The notes: generated from the letters alone by a model not told the origin. Positions 26,490-35,529 are shown, numbered from the stretch's first letter. The stretch is 64,000 nt of DNA from an uncultured bacterium (GCA_947643145.1 CANRVD010000006.1:1-64000); one strand, 5' to 3'. Translations and numbers: made by a program.

Positions 26490-27500
26490 TTACGAATCCC
26501 ATTCCGCCCCCTGTCTCCATCGCATAGTCAGCAGACCGGCACAGAGAAAGCCTGCTATAAAACCGCCGAAATGCGCGGCATTATCCACACCCTGGCTGGC
26601 AAAACCGCCATACAGGCTGAAAAATGCCAAAAAAGCCATTTGTCTCATACTATACCGGATTCTTTTTCTTTTATAAAACAGAACCAGAAACAGTATTGCA
26701 CCAATTGTACCAAAGATTGCCCCGGATGCTCCTACGGAAACAGCATACGTATTCTGCATCATATTATAAACCATTGAAGTTCCCCCTGCAAGAAGTCCTG
26801 AAACAATATATAAAATTCCATAGCGAAAACTTCCAAGTTCTAGCTCTACCACAGAGCCGATATATGCCAGAACCAGCATATTATTAAAAAGATGCTCCCC
26901 GCCCAGATGAAGGAACATAGATGAAAACATACGGTGCCACTGCCCTTCCTCTAAAACAGCATACCATCCAAGGGCTCCCGCATCCAAAGCAGCCTCGCCC
27001 CCAAATACTGCAAAAAAATCAGTATAAAGAAAAACTGCCACATTAATTAGTATAATTACAATATTACACCACGGAAGCTGTCTTTTCCCTAATTTTTCAA
27101 AGGATTCCTGCCGTACCAGCAATTCTTCCAACGGCCTCCGAAGAGCCATAAAAGCCTCTTCTTCCCGTTCAAATACCATTAACTGCCCTCTTTTCGGGTT
27201 GATTCTCCAAAAACATTCATAATTTTTAAAAATCCGCCCTGCACTGCTGTCATCATCGCTTATCAGAAGATATAGAAAAATGCAGTGCGTACATCCTCTT
27301 CCCATCAAATACTCCCGTATCTGCTCTGATATATGGTAAAACTGTTCCGTTCCCAGCCTGTCGCCAGCCGTTTCATCTAATGTTACCACAACACAGCTCT
27401 TTTCCTGCATCTGGCGCAACGCCACATAAATCCCCCTCGCATTTAACATAATATTTTCATACCCATACCGTTCTAAAACCGCCTGTACCTGACTATACAT
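26490..27500 (-). CDS. Rhomboid intramembrane serine protease
   Basis: This ~336-residue protein has a soluble N-terminal domain of ~140 residues and a six-helix rhomboid core. The catalytic serine is in GASGAIFG (~253) and the histidine in AHFGGFIAG (~308), which form the dyad. HLGGEHLFNNMLVLAYIG is the typical helix-2 His/Asn motif of the oxyanion site. The start was moved to MYSQVQAV because GGAAAGAGG stands 10 bases before it, while the longer frame (MFFRQEK) lacks a ribosome site. Rhomboids cleave membrane protein segments; the substrate is unknown. Upstream it is divergent from 27644. Confidence 0.88.
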   Translation of the reverse strand: MYSQVQAVLERYGYENIMLNARGIYVALRQMQEKSCVVVTLDETAGDRLGTEQFYHISEQIREYLMGRGCTHCIFLYLLISDDDSSAGRIFKNYECFWRINPKRGQLMVFEREEEAFMALRRPLEELLVRQESFEKLGKRQLPWCNIVIILINVAVFLYTDFFAVFGGEAALDAGALGWYAVLEEGQWHRMFSSMFLHLGGEHLFNNMLVLAYIGSVVELELGSFRYGILYIVSGLLAGGTSMVYNMMQNTYAVSVGASGAIFGTIGAILFLVLFYKRKRIRYSMRQMAFLAFFSLYGGFASQGVDNAAHFGGFIAGFLCAGLLTMRWRQGAEWDS

Positions 27501-27643
27501 AAATTGACAACCTCTTTCCTTTTCTTGTCGAAAAAACAATGATTATGACAACCGATACCTTCTTTACGTTTTACTCCTTCTAATACTATCATTATCTTAC
27601 TAGCCCGTCAAAGGCTGCGATAATTAAATAGGGGGTAACCAAC

Positions 27644-28495
27644 GTGAAAAATTTACTGGAAAACTACACACTACTTTTTGTAATGACAATACTGACCGCT
27701 TTTGCCATTCTGCTGAAATGTATCGGTGCAATTCTTTATCAGGTACTGCTTCGTGACTCCGAGCAGATTGCAAATACTAAAAACAAGTGGATGCGTACCA
27801 TGCACACAAAATTCGAAGCCTGCTACAAGCTAAGAATTCCAGTCCACAATCCATCCTGCTTTGTTAAAAATTATATGGAGCATTACCATTTTCTTGGTCT
27901 GTCTATGAAGGCACTGGAAAATACTGATATTTTCTGTGGTCTCATTATAAGTGGTACAACCCTTCTGTGCATTATGGGTGGTTTGTATTATGAATTACCC
28001 GCCCGCTGGATTTTCATTCATGCCATGACGTACCTTTTCTTTCTGCTTTTCCTCGCAACAGCAGAACTTCTCTTTCAGGTCCGGCACAAAAGAAAAGTAC
28101 TACACCTGCAATTATTAAATTATTTTGAAAATACCCTGCAGGGCAAATTAGAAAATGAATATTTATATCCAGAAGAAAATGAAGCCTACCGTCAGGCTTA
28201 TTTTGAAGAAGATTCTGCAAAACCAGAGGGCAGCCATAAAAAAGAACCGGACAAGCCTGCTTTGGAAACAGCTTCTACACAGGATGCCAAAAAGGATTCT
28301 GCACAAAGACCGGAAATAGAATTTCAGGAAGAATATGGTCCTGTAATCTCTGCCGATATGCAGGAGCTTATTGATTCTCTGCTGGAAGAATCCAAGGTCA
28401 CAAAAGAGCTTGAGCAGCAAAAGGACAAGCTGATGACCGCCGCCACAACAGAGAAATTCCGACTGGTCGAAGAAATCATGAAAGAGTATTTATAA
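27644..28495 (+). CDS. Membrane protein of unknown function with a charged cytoplasmic tail
   Basis: I do not recognise this 283-residue protein. One hydrophobic helix lies at 10-35 and two more at about 97-115 and 122-147. The C-terminal half is polar and charged (PEGSHKKEPDKP, QDAKKDSAQRP) and ends in a helical segment. It resembles a mechanosensor or secretion-type membrane adaptor only in layout. Start is GTG with GGGGGT upstream. It precedes the MerR gene by about 140 bases, with a repeat-rich gap between. Confidence 0.6.
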   Translation: MKNLLENYTLLFVMTILTAFAILLKCIGAILYQVLLRDSEQIANTKNKWMRTMHTKFEACYKLRIPVHNPSCFVKNYMEHYHFLGLSMKALENTDIFCGLIISGTTLLCIMGGLYYELPARWIFIHAMTYLFFLLFLATAELLFQVRHKRKVLHLQLLNYFENTLQGKLENEYLYPEENEAYRQAYFEEDSAKPEGSHKKEPDKPALETASTQDAKKDSAQRPEIEFQEEYGPVISADMQELIDSLLEESKVTKELEQQKDKLMTAATTEKFRLVEEIMKEYL

Positions 28496-28634
28496 AAAGC
28501 GCGAAGTTTTTGCAGGCTCGAAAGCACGTCGCCATGCAAAACTACAATCGCACCTAAGAAGAATGCAGAAGCAGCGTTCTTCGCACTGTATATTTCAAGA
28601 ACTTTCCTATAAATCTAAATAGAAAGGGCATGGT

Positions 28635-29345
28635 ATGAACATGGAAAAGAGATATAGTATTTCAGATACAGCAAAACAACTGGAGGTTGAAGCTCATGTG
28701 CTCCGTTACTGGGAAGTGGAACTTGGACTCCACATTGAGCGCAATGCCCAGGGACACCGCTTTTACAAGGCAGAAGATATTACAACACTTCAGCATATTA
28801 AGGAGTTAAAGGAACAGGGCTTTCAGTTAAAGGCAATCAAACTTATTCTGCCAGATATACATAATGTCTGTAATATGGACACCCAGAAGCTATACCGACT
28901 CCGTGAAGAATTAAACCAGCAGGTTATGGAAGATACCCTCCATCCTGCTGTGCCACATACTGCACAGGTTATGCCGCTCCACCCGGAAAAGACAGAATTT
29001 TCCCACCGGAAGCAGACGGCCAGCCCGGAAGAAAAGCTTCGTCATTTTGAAGCAATGATGCGTAAAATGATTCGTTCCACCGTTGCGGAAATGGACAGAG
29101 AATCCGAAGAACGCATTTGCGAAAGAATCACAACCAAACTTTTAAAAGAAATGGACTATCTGACACGCCAAAAAGAGGATCTACAGGAAAAACAAATTCT
29201 CCTTCTGAACCAGATTCTTGCCGAAGTACGGCATGAGCTTCCGGAAACTGCCGTAAGCGATGAGCAGAATGTAACACAGCTCACTTCAAAGCGTCGGGAA
29301 CGCGCAAAGGAGAATAAGAAAAAATTATTTGCTAAAAAAAAGTAA
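28635..29345 (+). CDS. MerR-family transcriptional regulator
   Basis: The N-terminal ~75 residues are a MerR winged helix (YSISDTAKQLEVEAHVLRYWE), followed by a basic wing (RNAQGHRFYKAED). The middle (about 110-165) is variable and the C-terminal ~70 residues form a long charged helix ending KKRRERAKENKKKLFAKKK. No cysteine pattern for metal sensing is seen. Proteins of this DUF3967-like layout in Firmicutes include RacA-like chromosome-anchoring and remodelling factors, so it may be more architectural than regulatory. A perfect 17-bp hairpin follows at 29379. Confidence 0.75.
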   Translation: MNMEKRYSISDTAKQLEVEAHVLRYWEVELGLHIERNAQGHRFYKAEDITTLQHIKELKEQGFQLKAIKLILPDIHNVCNMDTQKLYRLREELNQQVMEDTLHPAVPHTAQVMPLHPEKTEFSHRKQTASPEEKLRHFEAMMRKMIRSTVAEMDRESEERICERITTKLLKEMDYLTRQKEDLQEKQILLLNQILAEVRHELPETAVSDEQNVTQLTSKRRERAKENKKKLFAKKK

Positions 29346-29378
29346 AAATGTTAGAATATCCTATAGAAATTTGTTGTA

Positions 29379-29417
29379 CCAGTACTTTGTCTCATTATCC
29401 ATGAGACAAAGTACTGG
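29379..29417. repeat. Perfect 17-bp hairpin between the MerR gene and rfbC
   Basis: CCAGTACTTTGTCTCAT (29379-29395) and ATGAGACAAAGTACTGG (29401-29417) pair without mismatch around a 5-base loop. No T-run follows on either strand, so it is not a standard terminator. The core GTCTCAT/ATGAGAC resembles the ends of the 166-base element at 43890-44055. Confidence 0.7.
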
Positions 29418-29511
29418 CAGCTTAAAGTTTATTAAAACAAGCTGTAGTTTATTACTAAGATGATCAGGTAATGATGAATTTTAACCATCTTGGTAATAAA
29501 AGGAGGAATCT

Positions 29512-30075
29512 ATGGGAAAATTTGAATTTAAGAAATGTGGGGATATCGAAGGGCTTTATGAAATACAGCCAACCGTATCTGGTGATGCCCGCGGTTATTT
29601 CATGGAAAACTATAACTATAAAGATTTTAAGGAAGCAGGACTTAATATGGTATTTGTACAGGATAACGAATCCTATTCTACCAAAGGAGTTCTCCGCGGC
29701 CTTCATTTCCAGAAAAACCATACGCAGGGAAAACTGGTACGTGCCATAAGCGGCGAAGTATTTGATGTTGCTGTTGATATCCGTAAAGGTTCTAAAACAT
29801 TTGGAAAATGGTACGGAGTAACCTTAAGCGCTGAAAAGAAAAATATGTTTTATGTCCCGGAAGGATTTGCCCACGGCTATTATGTCCTTTCGGAAACAGC
29901 ACATTTTTTATACAAATGCACTGATTTTTATGACCCTTCTTCAGAAGCTGGCATTCTCTGGAATGATGAGCGCATTGGCGTCAAATGGCCGATACCGGAT
30001 GGTGAAACTCCGGTTATTGCTGAAAAAGACAGCCGATATCCAGCATTTTCTGAAGAAACCACACTTGACTTTTAG
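29512..30075 (+). CDS. rfbC: dTDP-4-dehydrorhamnose 3,5-epimerase
   Basis: RmlC epimerises the 4-keto-6-deoxy sugar nucleotide on the way to dTDP-L-rhamnose. The 187-residue cupin has VRGLHFQ-type GVLRGLHFQ with the catalytic histidine, GKLVRAISGEVFDVAVDIR, and MFYVPEGFAHGYYVLS, all family signatures. It begins an operon with rfbD (19-base gap), a glycosyltransferase and an M29-type aminopeptidase. rfbA and rfbB are not in the window. Ribosome site AGGAGG lies 6 bases before ATG. Confidence 0.93.
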   Translation: MGKFEFKKCGDIEGLYEIQPTVSGDARGYFMENYNYKDFKEAGLNMVFVQDNESYSTKGVLRGLHFQKNHTQGKLVRAISGEVFDVAVDIRKGSKTFGKWYGVTLSAEKKNMFYVPEGFAHGYYVLSETAHFLYKCTDFYDPSSEAGILWNDERIGVKWPIPDGETPVIAEKDSRYPAFSEETTLDF

Positions 30076-30094
30076 TCCGAGGAGGAAAATTGAT

Positions 30095-30958
30095 ATGAAA
30101 AAAGTACTGATTACCGGCTGCGATGGGCAGCTTGGCCGGGCACTGAACCAACTGCTGACCGACAGTCCAGTTGAAATTATTAATACAGATTTAGATACAC
30201 TTGATATCTGTAATCTGGAACAGGTTTTTGCCCTTGTCAGAAAGGAAAGACCGGATACCATCATTAATTGTGCAGCTTACACTGCTGTTGATAAGTGCGA
30301 AACAGAGATAGCATACGCAATCCGCGTCAACGCACTCGGCCCAAAAACCCTTGCTGTTGCGGCAAAGGAAACAGGCGCCCAGCTTGTTCAGATTTCAACA
30401 GACTATGTATTTGACGGTACAAGTGGCAAAGCTTATGTGGAAACAGATGCTCCCCATCCTCTTTGTATGTATGGTTCTACAAAGTTAAACGGTGAAAAAG
30501 CAGTCATGGAAACCATTGACAATTATTATATTATCCGTACCGCATGGCTTTACGGTGACGGCAATAATTTTGTAAAAACAATGCTCCGTCTCGCAAAAGA
30601 GCGTGACACCATTTCTGTTGTCAATGACCAGATTGGTTCTCCTACTTCTGCGCTGGAGCTTGCCCGTATGATTCTACATATTGTAGATTCAAAGGAATAT
30701 GGGATTTATCATGGCACCTGTGAAGGTGCTGCAAGCTGGTATGAATTTGCAAAAGCCATCTTTTCTATTGCAAATGCCAATGTGAACCTGATTCCGGTTA
30801 CCAGCGAAGAATACACCGCTGCCATTGCAAAACGTCCTGCATACTCTGTTTTAGAAAATGCAAAATTAAACAGCCAGGGCACTTACCGCATGAAGCACTG
30901 GGAAGATGCCTTAAAGGAATATATGGAAAATAATGTTACTATTCACAGCTGTGAATAG
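30095..30958 (+). CDS. rfbD: dTDP-4-dehydrorhamnose reductase
   Basis: RmlD reduces the product of RmlC to dTDP-L-rhamnose using NAD(P)H. The true start is ATG 30095 (MKKVLITGCDGQLGRALNQL), which has GGAGGAAAATTGAT before it; the longer open frame is upstream shadow. GCDGQLG is the nucleotide-binding loop; YVFDGT and YGSTKLNGEKA contain the catalytic Tyr-x3-Lys. The 287-residue length is normal. The last seven codons (VTIHSCE) are part of a 28-base perfect palindrome (30935-30962) that seems to have been inserted at the 3' end. Confidence 0.93.
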   Translation: MKKVLITGCDGQLGRALNQLLTDSPVEIINTDLDTLDICNLEQVFALVRKERPDTIINCAAYTAVDKCETEIAYAIRVNALGPKTLAVAAKETGAQLVQISTDYVFDGTSGKAYVETDAPHPLCMYGSTKLNGEKAVMETIDNYYIIRTAWLYGDGNNFVKTMLRLAKERDTISVVNDQIGSPTSALELARMILHIVDSKEYGIYHGTCEGAASWYEFAKAIFSIANANVNLIPVTSEEYTAAIAKRPAYSVLENAKLNSQGTYRMKHWEDALKEYMENNVTIHSCE

Positions 30959-30962
30959 TAAC
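30935..30962. repeat. 28-base perfect palindrome over the rfbD stop codon
   Basis: GTTACTATTCACAG (30935-30948) is followed by its exact complement. It overlaps the last codons and the stop of rfbD, and shares its core with repeats at 1311-1351, 35544-35560 and 38578-38589. Confidence 0.8.
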
Positions 30963-30979
30963 AAAAACGGAGAACAACA

Positions 30980-32158
30980 TTGAAAATCTTATTTTACCAG
31001 TGGAATGCCTATAATCTATACGATATCCGTCTCACGTTTGAAGAACTGGGACATGAGGTTATTATGCTTTCAAAGCCGATTACCAATCCTGAGAAGGATA
31101 CGGTTTATACGGACTGGCTTATTTCTTATCTCAAAAAAGAAGGCTGTGATTTTCTGTTCTCTGTTAATTTTTTCCCGGTACTGGCAGAGGCCTGCTTTTG
31201 TTCCGGCATACCTTATGTATGCTGGAACTGTGACAGCCCTCTGCTTGCTTTATATCACGAAACTGTCTTTTATCCAACCAATCTTATCTTCACCTTTGAT
31301 CAGTCAAACTGTGAAGAGTTCCGCGCACTGGGAGTAAAGAATATTTTTCATCTTCCTCTTGCTGTCAATACAAAACGCCTGTCAATGCAAATAATATCTA
31401 CGGTATCTTTTAGGTACCCTGTTTCTTTTGTTGGCAGTCTTTATGAAAAAAACTCTTATGACGATATTGCAGATAAACTCCCTGACTATCTCTGCGGCTA
31501 TCTGGAAGGCGCCATGAACGCACAAAATCTGATATCCGGCGGAAATATTTTAGACAAGCTGCTGACAGAAGATATCTGCCTGATGTTAGAAGACATCATG
31601 GAATATAAAAAGTCAGAACAGTCCTTTGCCAGTACCCGGAACCTTTTTGCCAGTACTGTACTTGGATTCAAGGCAGCTTCTTTAGAGCGTACCAATTATC
31701 TGAACAAACTCTCCCTTTTTCTGGCAGATTATGACTCGAAAAAACATTCTCTGCACCTGTTTACAAACAGCGACATATCCCTGCCGCTTGTATGCAATCA
31801 TGGCCCGGTAGATTATCTAACGGAAATGCCGCAGGTTTTTCACGACAGTAAAATCAACCTGAATATGACAATTCCTAATATAAAGACTGGAATTCCTCTG
31901 CGAATTTGGGATATACTAGGAAGCGGCGGTTTTGCCCTGTCGAACTACCAGCCGGAATTTGACAATTATTTTAAAGCAGGAGAGACACTGGATATTTTTG
32001 AAGATGAGGAAGAACTTCTGGATAAAACGGCATTTTATTTAGAACAGGATACCCTGCGAATGAAAATTGCAAAGCAGGGGTTAGAATTCGCCCAAAAAGA
32101 ACACACGTATGAAATCCGAATCACAAAATTATTCGACATCGTTCGACATCTGATATAG
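30980..32158 (+). CDS. CgeB-like glycosyltransferase
   Basis: This 392-residue protein belongs to the DUF3880/CgeB group of GT-B glycosyltransferases. The C-terminal half holds the nucleotide-sugar site (IKTGIPLRIWDILGSGGFALSNYQ, then FKAGETLDIFEDEEEL). The N-terminal half has the DUF3880 pattern with CWNCDSPLLALYHETV. The start is TTG with GGAG 7 bases upstream. Position after rfbCD makes a rhamnosyl transfer plausible, for example on a cell-wall or S-layer glycan; direct evidence is lacking. Confidence 0.8.
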   Translation: MKILFYQWNAYNLYDIRLTFEELGHEVIMLSKPITNPEKDTVYTDWLISYLKKEGCDFLFSVNFFPVLAEACFCSGIPYVCWNCDSPLLALYHETVFYPTNLIFTFDQSNCEEFRALGVKNIFHLPLAVNTKRLSMQIISTVSFRYPVSFVGSLYEKNSYDDIADKLPDYLCGYLEGAMNAQNLISGGNILDKLLTEDICLMLEDIMEYKKSEQSFASTRNLFASTVLGFKAASLERTNYLNKLSLFLADYDSKKHSLHLFTNSDISLPLVCNHGPVDYLTEMPQVFHDSKINLNMTIPNIKTGIPLRIWDILGSGGFALSNYQPEFDNYFKAGETLDIFEDEEELLDKTAFYLEQDTLRMKIAKQGLEFAQKEHTYEIRITKLFDIVRHLI

Positions 32159-32174
32159 AAAGGAATGAACTTTT

Positions 32175-34271
32175 ATGGAACCAGTGAATGACCTTTTAGA
32201 AGAAAAAAAACAATATATGGAGCGTTTCTGCTTCGCCACAGAACGGATTCAGGGCATTTTAGAAGAAACGTCAGAAGCAGACTGCCTGGTTACAGCACAT
32301 GGAAATGCTTTTGGAACATTTTTTAAACAGACAGCTTCTTTTCTTTTACAGATTGCAGATTTCTACGACAAGAAAACAAAGGGCGAATTTGCCGATTATT
32401 CTCTGGAAGAATGGCAGGCACTAAACCAGGCCCTTTATCAGGATGTGCTTGGAACAAACTATGAAAAAAGCTTTGCAAATCCCACTTATGCAGCAGAAAT
32501 GCTGGGAGAAGACTTTGCATCCCTGCTGTGCACCCTCTATACGGAAATGCGCAGCAACATTGTCTATGCCTTTGAAGAACGGCTTTTCTATCTGACTACT
32601 ACTTTTGAGCTTTTTATTGAGGTATACAATATACTGGAACAGCCAGATGCACAAAAGGATGAAGTGTGCTCCGCAATCTATTACTATTTCTTTGATTATG
32701 CAGATATTACAGTTGCTGACGGACTACGTGAGTCCTTTGATCCTTCCAGAAGTTTTGCAACAGATATTATCTGTAACAGTGACTTAAATGATTTATGCTA
32801 TCTTTACTATTTTGGAGAATATATTTCTGACAATGAGTTAAAAACTGCAGCCTACCTAAATACCCTTTGCGAAAAAGAAATTCAGGATATGGCAGCCACC
32901 TTTACAGAAGGCTATCGCCGCGGCTTTGAACTGTACCGTATTGATATCTCAAAGAAAAAGACTGTTAATATCCGCTACCATCTTGGCTTTGAACGCATGA
33001 TTCGCGAAGTAATAAGACAGTTTCAGGCAATGGGCTTAGAGCCTTGCATCTACCGGGCAGGCGTCAGTATCAGCCGTAAAAATCTCCGCGGAAAGGTTGG
33101 TTACTATGGTGCTTCTCCAAATAAGCAGTACGAATATGACCACCGTATGGATGATGCCATTTTCTTTGATAAAGCATATGCTGACCGCAGGCTGCAGGAA
33201 CAGCGACAGGCACTGGAAGAAATGAAATCCCTTTGCGCTGTCTTTGCCGGCCCGGCAGTTGTGGAAACCTTTGGTGAAGAGCCGTTTAACCCTGTTGAAA
33301 AGAAGGAAGCCCTGCAATATTCCAAAAAACAGCAGAAGTGCAAACTGGAATACCAGTCCGCTAATGGTCTTCTTACCAATAAATACATTCCGGGCGACCA
33401 GACCAGCTTTTCCATTATTGCCTACCCGCTCCCGGAAATTGGGAAGGATTACGAAAACATTTTTAAAGATACGATTCGTGTAAATACCCTGAATCAGGAA
33501 GAATATCTGGATATACAGACTAAAATCATAAATGCTCTTGATACCGGAGACTATGTCACAATTACAGGACGTGGCGCAAACCGCACACAACTTACAGTTG
33601 CCCTCACCCCAATGGCAAATCCTGAAAAAGAAACAAGATTTGAAAACTGTCTTGCCGACGTAAATATTCCTTTGGGTGAAGTATTTACCTCTCCGTGGTT
33701 AACAGGAACAAATGGTATCCTTCACGTTACAAAGGTATTTTTAAACGATTTGGAATATCATGACCTGAAGCTAACCTTTCAGGACGGTATTATAACAGAC
33801 TATACGTGCAGTAATTTTGATACACCGGAAAAGAATAAAAATTATATCCGCGAAAATGTCCTTTTCCATCATGAAACACTGCCAATGGGTGAATTTGCTA
33901 TCGGCACAAATACAACAGCTTATGCAATGGGTAAAAAATATGGTATCTCCCACCTGCTTCCTATTCTGATTGCAGAAAAGACCGGTCCGCATTTCGCTGT
34001 CGGGGATACCTGTTTTTCACATGAGGAAGAGCTTGTAACCTATAACCCGGATGGCAGGCAGATGATAGCCAAAGAAAATGATTATTCCAAACTCCGCCAT
34101 ACGGACAGTTCCAAGGCATATTTTAACTGTCATACCGATATCACGATTCCATATGATGAATTAGGGGATATCTGCGTCCACACCAGAGAAGGTGAAAGCA
34201 TTCCTATTATAAAAGAAGGGCGATTTGTGCTTTCAGGGACGGAGGCACTCAATGAGACTTTGGAGAGTTAA
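32175..34271 (+). CDS. M29-type aminopeptidase with a large N-terminal extension
   Basis: The C-terminal ~370 residues of this 698-residue protein match the M29 (thermophilic aminopeptidase) fold. Candidate metal ligands are Glu in IPLGEVFTSP (~502), Glu in LPMGEFAIGTN (~571), His in KTGPHFAVGD (~604) and the His-x-Asp in CHTDITI (~653-655). The first ~330 residues are helical and have no recognised domain. M29 enzymes are normally ~400 residues. It is the last gene of the rfbC-rfbD-glycosyltransferase run, 16 bases after the previous stop. Why a peptidase sits with a rhamnose pathway is unclear. Confidence 0.75.
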   Translation: MEPVNDLLEEKKQYMERFCFATERIQGILEETSEADCLVTAHGNAFGTFFKQTASFLLQIADFYDKKTKGEFADYSLEEWQALNQALYQDVLGTNYEKSFANPTYAAEMLGEDFASLLCTLYTEMRSNIVYAFEERLFYLTTTFELFIEVYNILEQPDAQKDEVCSAIYYYFFDYADITVADGLRESFDPSRSFATDIICNSDLNDLCYLYYFGEYISDNELKTAAYLNTLCEKEIQDMAATFTEGYRRGFELYRIDISKKKTVNIRYHLGFERMIREVIRQFQAMGLEPCIYRAGVSISRKNLRGKVGYYGASPNKQYEYDHRMDDAIFFDKAYADRRLQEQRQALEEMKSLCAVFAGPAVVETFGEEPFNPVEKKEALQYSKKQQKCKLEYQSANGLLTNKYIPGDQTSFSIIAYPLPEIGKDYENIFKDTIRVNTLNQEEYLDIQTKIINALDTGDYVTITGRGANRTQLTVALTPMANPEKETRFENCLADVNIPLGEVFTSPWLTGTNGILHVTKVFLNDLEYHDLKLTFQDGIITDYTCSNFDTPEKNKNYIRENVLFHHETLPMGEFAIGTNTTAYAMGKKYGISHLLPILIAEKTGPHFAVGDTCFSHEEELVTYNPDGRQMIAKENDYSKLRHTDSSKAYFNCHTDITIPYDELGDICVHTREGESIPIIKEGRFVLSGTEALNETLES

Positions 34272-34476
34272 AAAATATTTTCTGCTTCCTTAAAGCACTC
34301 CAGCAATTTTACCATTTCTCACTGCTTCTTCCAGTGCCAGAATCCCTTCTTTTCTGGCTGCCTTTGTCAGTTTTACTACTTGATCCCCGTAGCAATCGCC
34401 AAATGCGAACGAGTTCGCGCTTGGCCCGTTGCTTTGCGGGAATAAACTACTGCATAGACCATGATTACTCAAAATC
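34272..34476 (-). other. Gene-free gap with a possible coding remnant
   Basis: Between the aminopeptidase and the zinc-binding lipoprotein the minus strand encodes a short stretch ending VVKLTKAARKEGILALEEAV (34290-34385), which resembles the Arg-x-Glu-Gly segment of the flagellar stator MotA. The rest of the gap (34390-34460) resembles the 40610-40660 intergenic stretch. No full gene is present; the remnant reading is weak. Confidence 0.25.
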
Positions 34477-35439
34477 TCAATATAGCGCCTCTTTTAATAC
34501 TTCAATATTATCCCACATGAAATCTAAATAACCAATGCCCTTTTCAAAATCCTGCCTGCTAATATTATGCACTGCATTTAGCTGCGCTTTTTTCGCCCCG
34601 GTTTCATCACATATGGTATTGCACATCTGCTCACTGGACAGCTCCATATGGAAAACAACCGGAATCCCATCTTCTTTTACCTTTTGAATCAGAAAAGCAA
34701 TTGTTTCTGCACTGGCGCCTGTCTGTGTCGAACACCCGGGAAATGCTGCATAATATTCCACATCATAGGCATCTGCAAAATACCGGAATGGAAAACGGTC
34801 TGCCACAACAATCTCCCGCCGTTTTCCGCCCCCTATCACTTCTGCGAATTCTTTATCCAATGCTTTTAACCTAGAAATATACTGCCCTGCATTCTTCTGA
34901 TAGGAAGAAGCATTTTTCGAATCCATCCTGCATAATGTATCCCTCATGTTCTCTACAATAATCACTGCATTTTTCGGAGAAGTCCAGACATGTTCATCAA
35001 ATTCTTTCTCCTCTATGGTATCATGGTCTGCTTCCTCTTCCTCTGCTTCCATCCCCTCTACTAATTCCTCTTCTACCAAATCAACACAGTCCATCAGCCG
35101 GAAGACCTGCAAATTCTCATTATCAACTGATTCGATAATTTTATCTGACCACGCATCCGATTCCCCACCTATCGTTACAAACAGGTCTGCTTCCTGCACC
35201 TTCACGATATCCTTTGGTGTTGGGTCAAACGTATGCAAATCTGCACCCGGAAGCAGCAGCATTTCCAGATTCACCAAATCCCCCGCAATATTGCGCAGAA
35301 AATCATATTCTGCAAAAACCGTTGTAACGATAGTAAGTTTTCCATTTTCCTTTTTCGTCTCTCTGACACCACATCCCGTAATCTGCAGCAGGATACAAAA
35401 CGTAAGGAGAAAAACGACTAATTTTTTCCAATTTTTCAT
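34477..35439 (-). CDS. Zinc/manganese-type ABC substrate-binding lipoprotein (ZnuA/AdcA-like)
   Basis: This 320-residue lipoprotein (start moved to MKNWKKLVVFLLT, lipobox LQITGCG) belongs to the metal-binding cluster A-I family. The first ligand is His in DLHTFDP and the second is His in DEHVWTSP. The third position, normally HDAFGYF, reads ADRFPFRYFADAY, so the histidine is replaced; this variant also occurs in clostridial relatives I recall. The usual His-rich loop is replaced by an acidic one (EAEEEEADHD). No permease or ATPase lies next to it, and the promoter is flanked by two palindromes (35466-35529). Confidence 0.8.
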   Translation of the reverse strand: MKNWKKLVVFLLTFCILLQITGCGVRETKKENGKLTIVTTVFAEYDFLRNIAGDLVNLEMLLLPGADLHTFDPTPKDIVKVQEADLFVTIGGESDAWSDKIIESVDNENLQVFRLMDCVDLVEEELVEGMEAEEEEADHDTIEEKEFDEHVWTSPKNAVIIVENMRDTLCRMDSKNASSYQKNAGQYISRLKALDKEFAEVIGGGKRREIVVADRFPFRYFADAYDVEYYAAFPGCSTQTGASAETIAFLIQKVKEDGIPVVFHMELSSEQMCNTICDETGAKKAQLNAVHNISRQDFEKGIGYLDFMWDNIEVLKEALY

Positions 35440-35465
35440 AATCTCATCCAATCTTTTTATTAAAC

Positions 35466-35529
35466 TGAAAAACGTTTTCATTTTACCCGCAATCCAAAAC
35501 ATTGTCAAGTAATTTGAAAACGTTTTTCA
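35466..35529 (-). promoter_or_regulatory. Promoter of the metal-binding lipoprotein gene with two flanking palindromic operators
   Basis: On the minus strand, TTGACA (35508-35503), 17 bases and TAAAAT (35485-35480) make an excellent promoter. Palindromes TGAAAAACGTTTTCA (35466-35480) and TGAAAACGTTTTTCA (35515-35529) lie symmetrically on each side and touch the -10. They resemble a cre-type (LacI-family/CcpA) box and also the 7-1-7 dyads of Fur-family repressors; a metal-sensing repressor would fit the gene. Confidence 0.7.

Noticed and set aside
29852..30094. 81-codon N-terminal extension of rfbD
   Set aside because: It is an out-of-frame reading of rfbC; the ATG at 30095 has GGAGG and the typical RmlD beginning.
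34290..34472. 60-codon minus-strand frame
   Set aside because: The C-terminal half resembles a MotA segment but the N-terminal half is intergenic-type sequence and there is no ribosome site. Listed only as a possible remnant.
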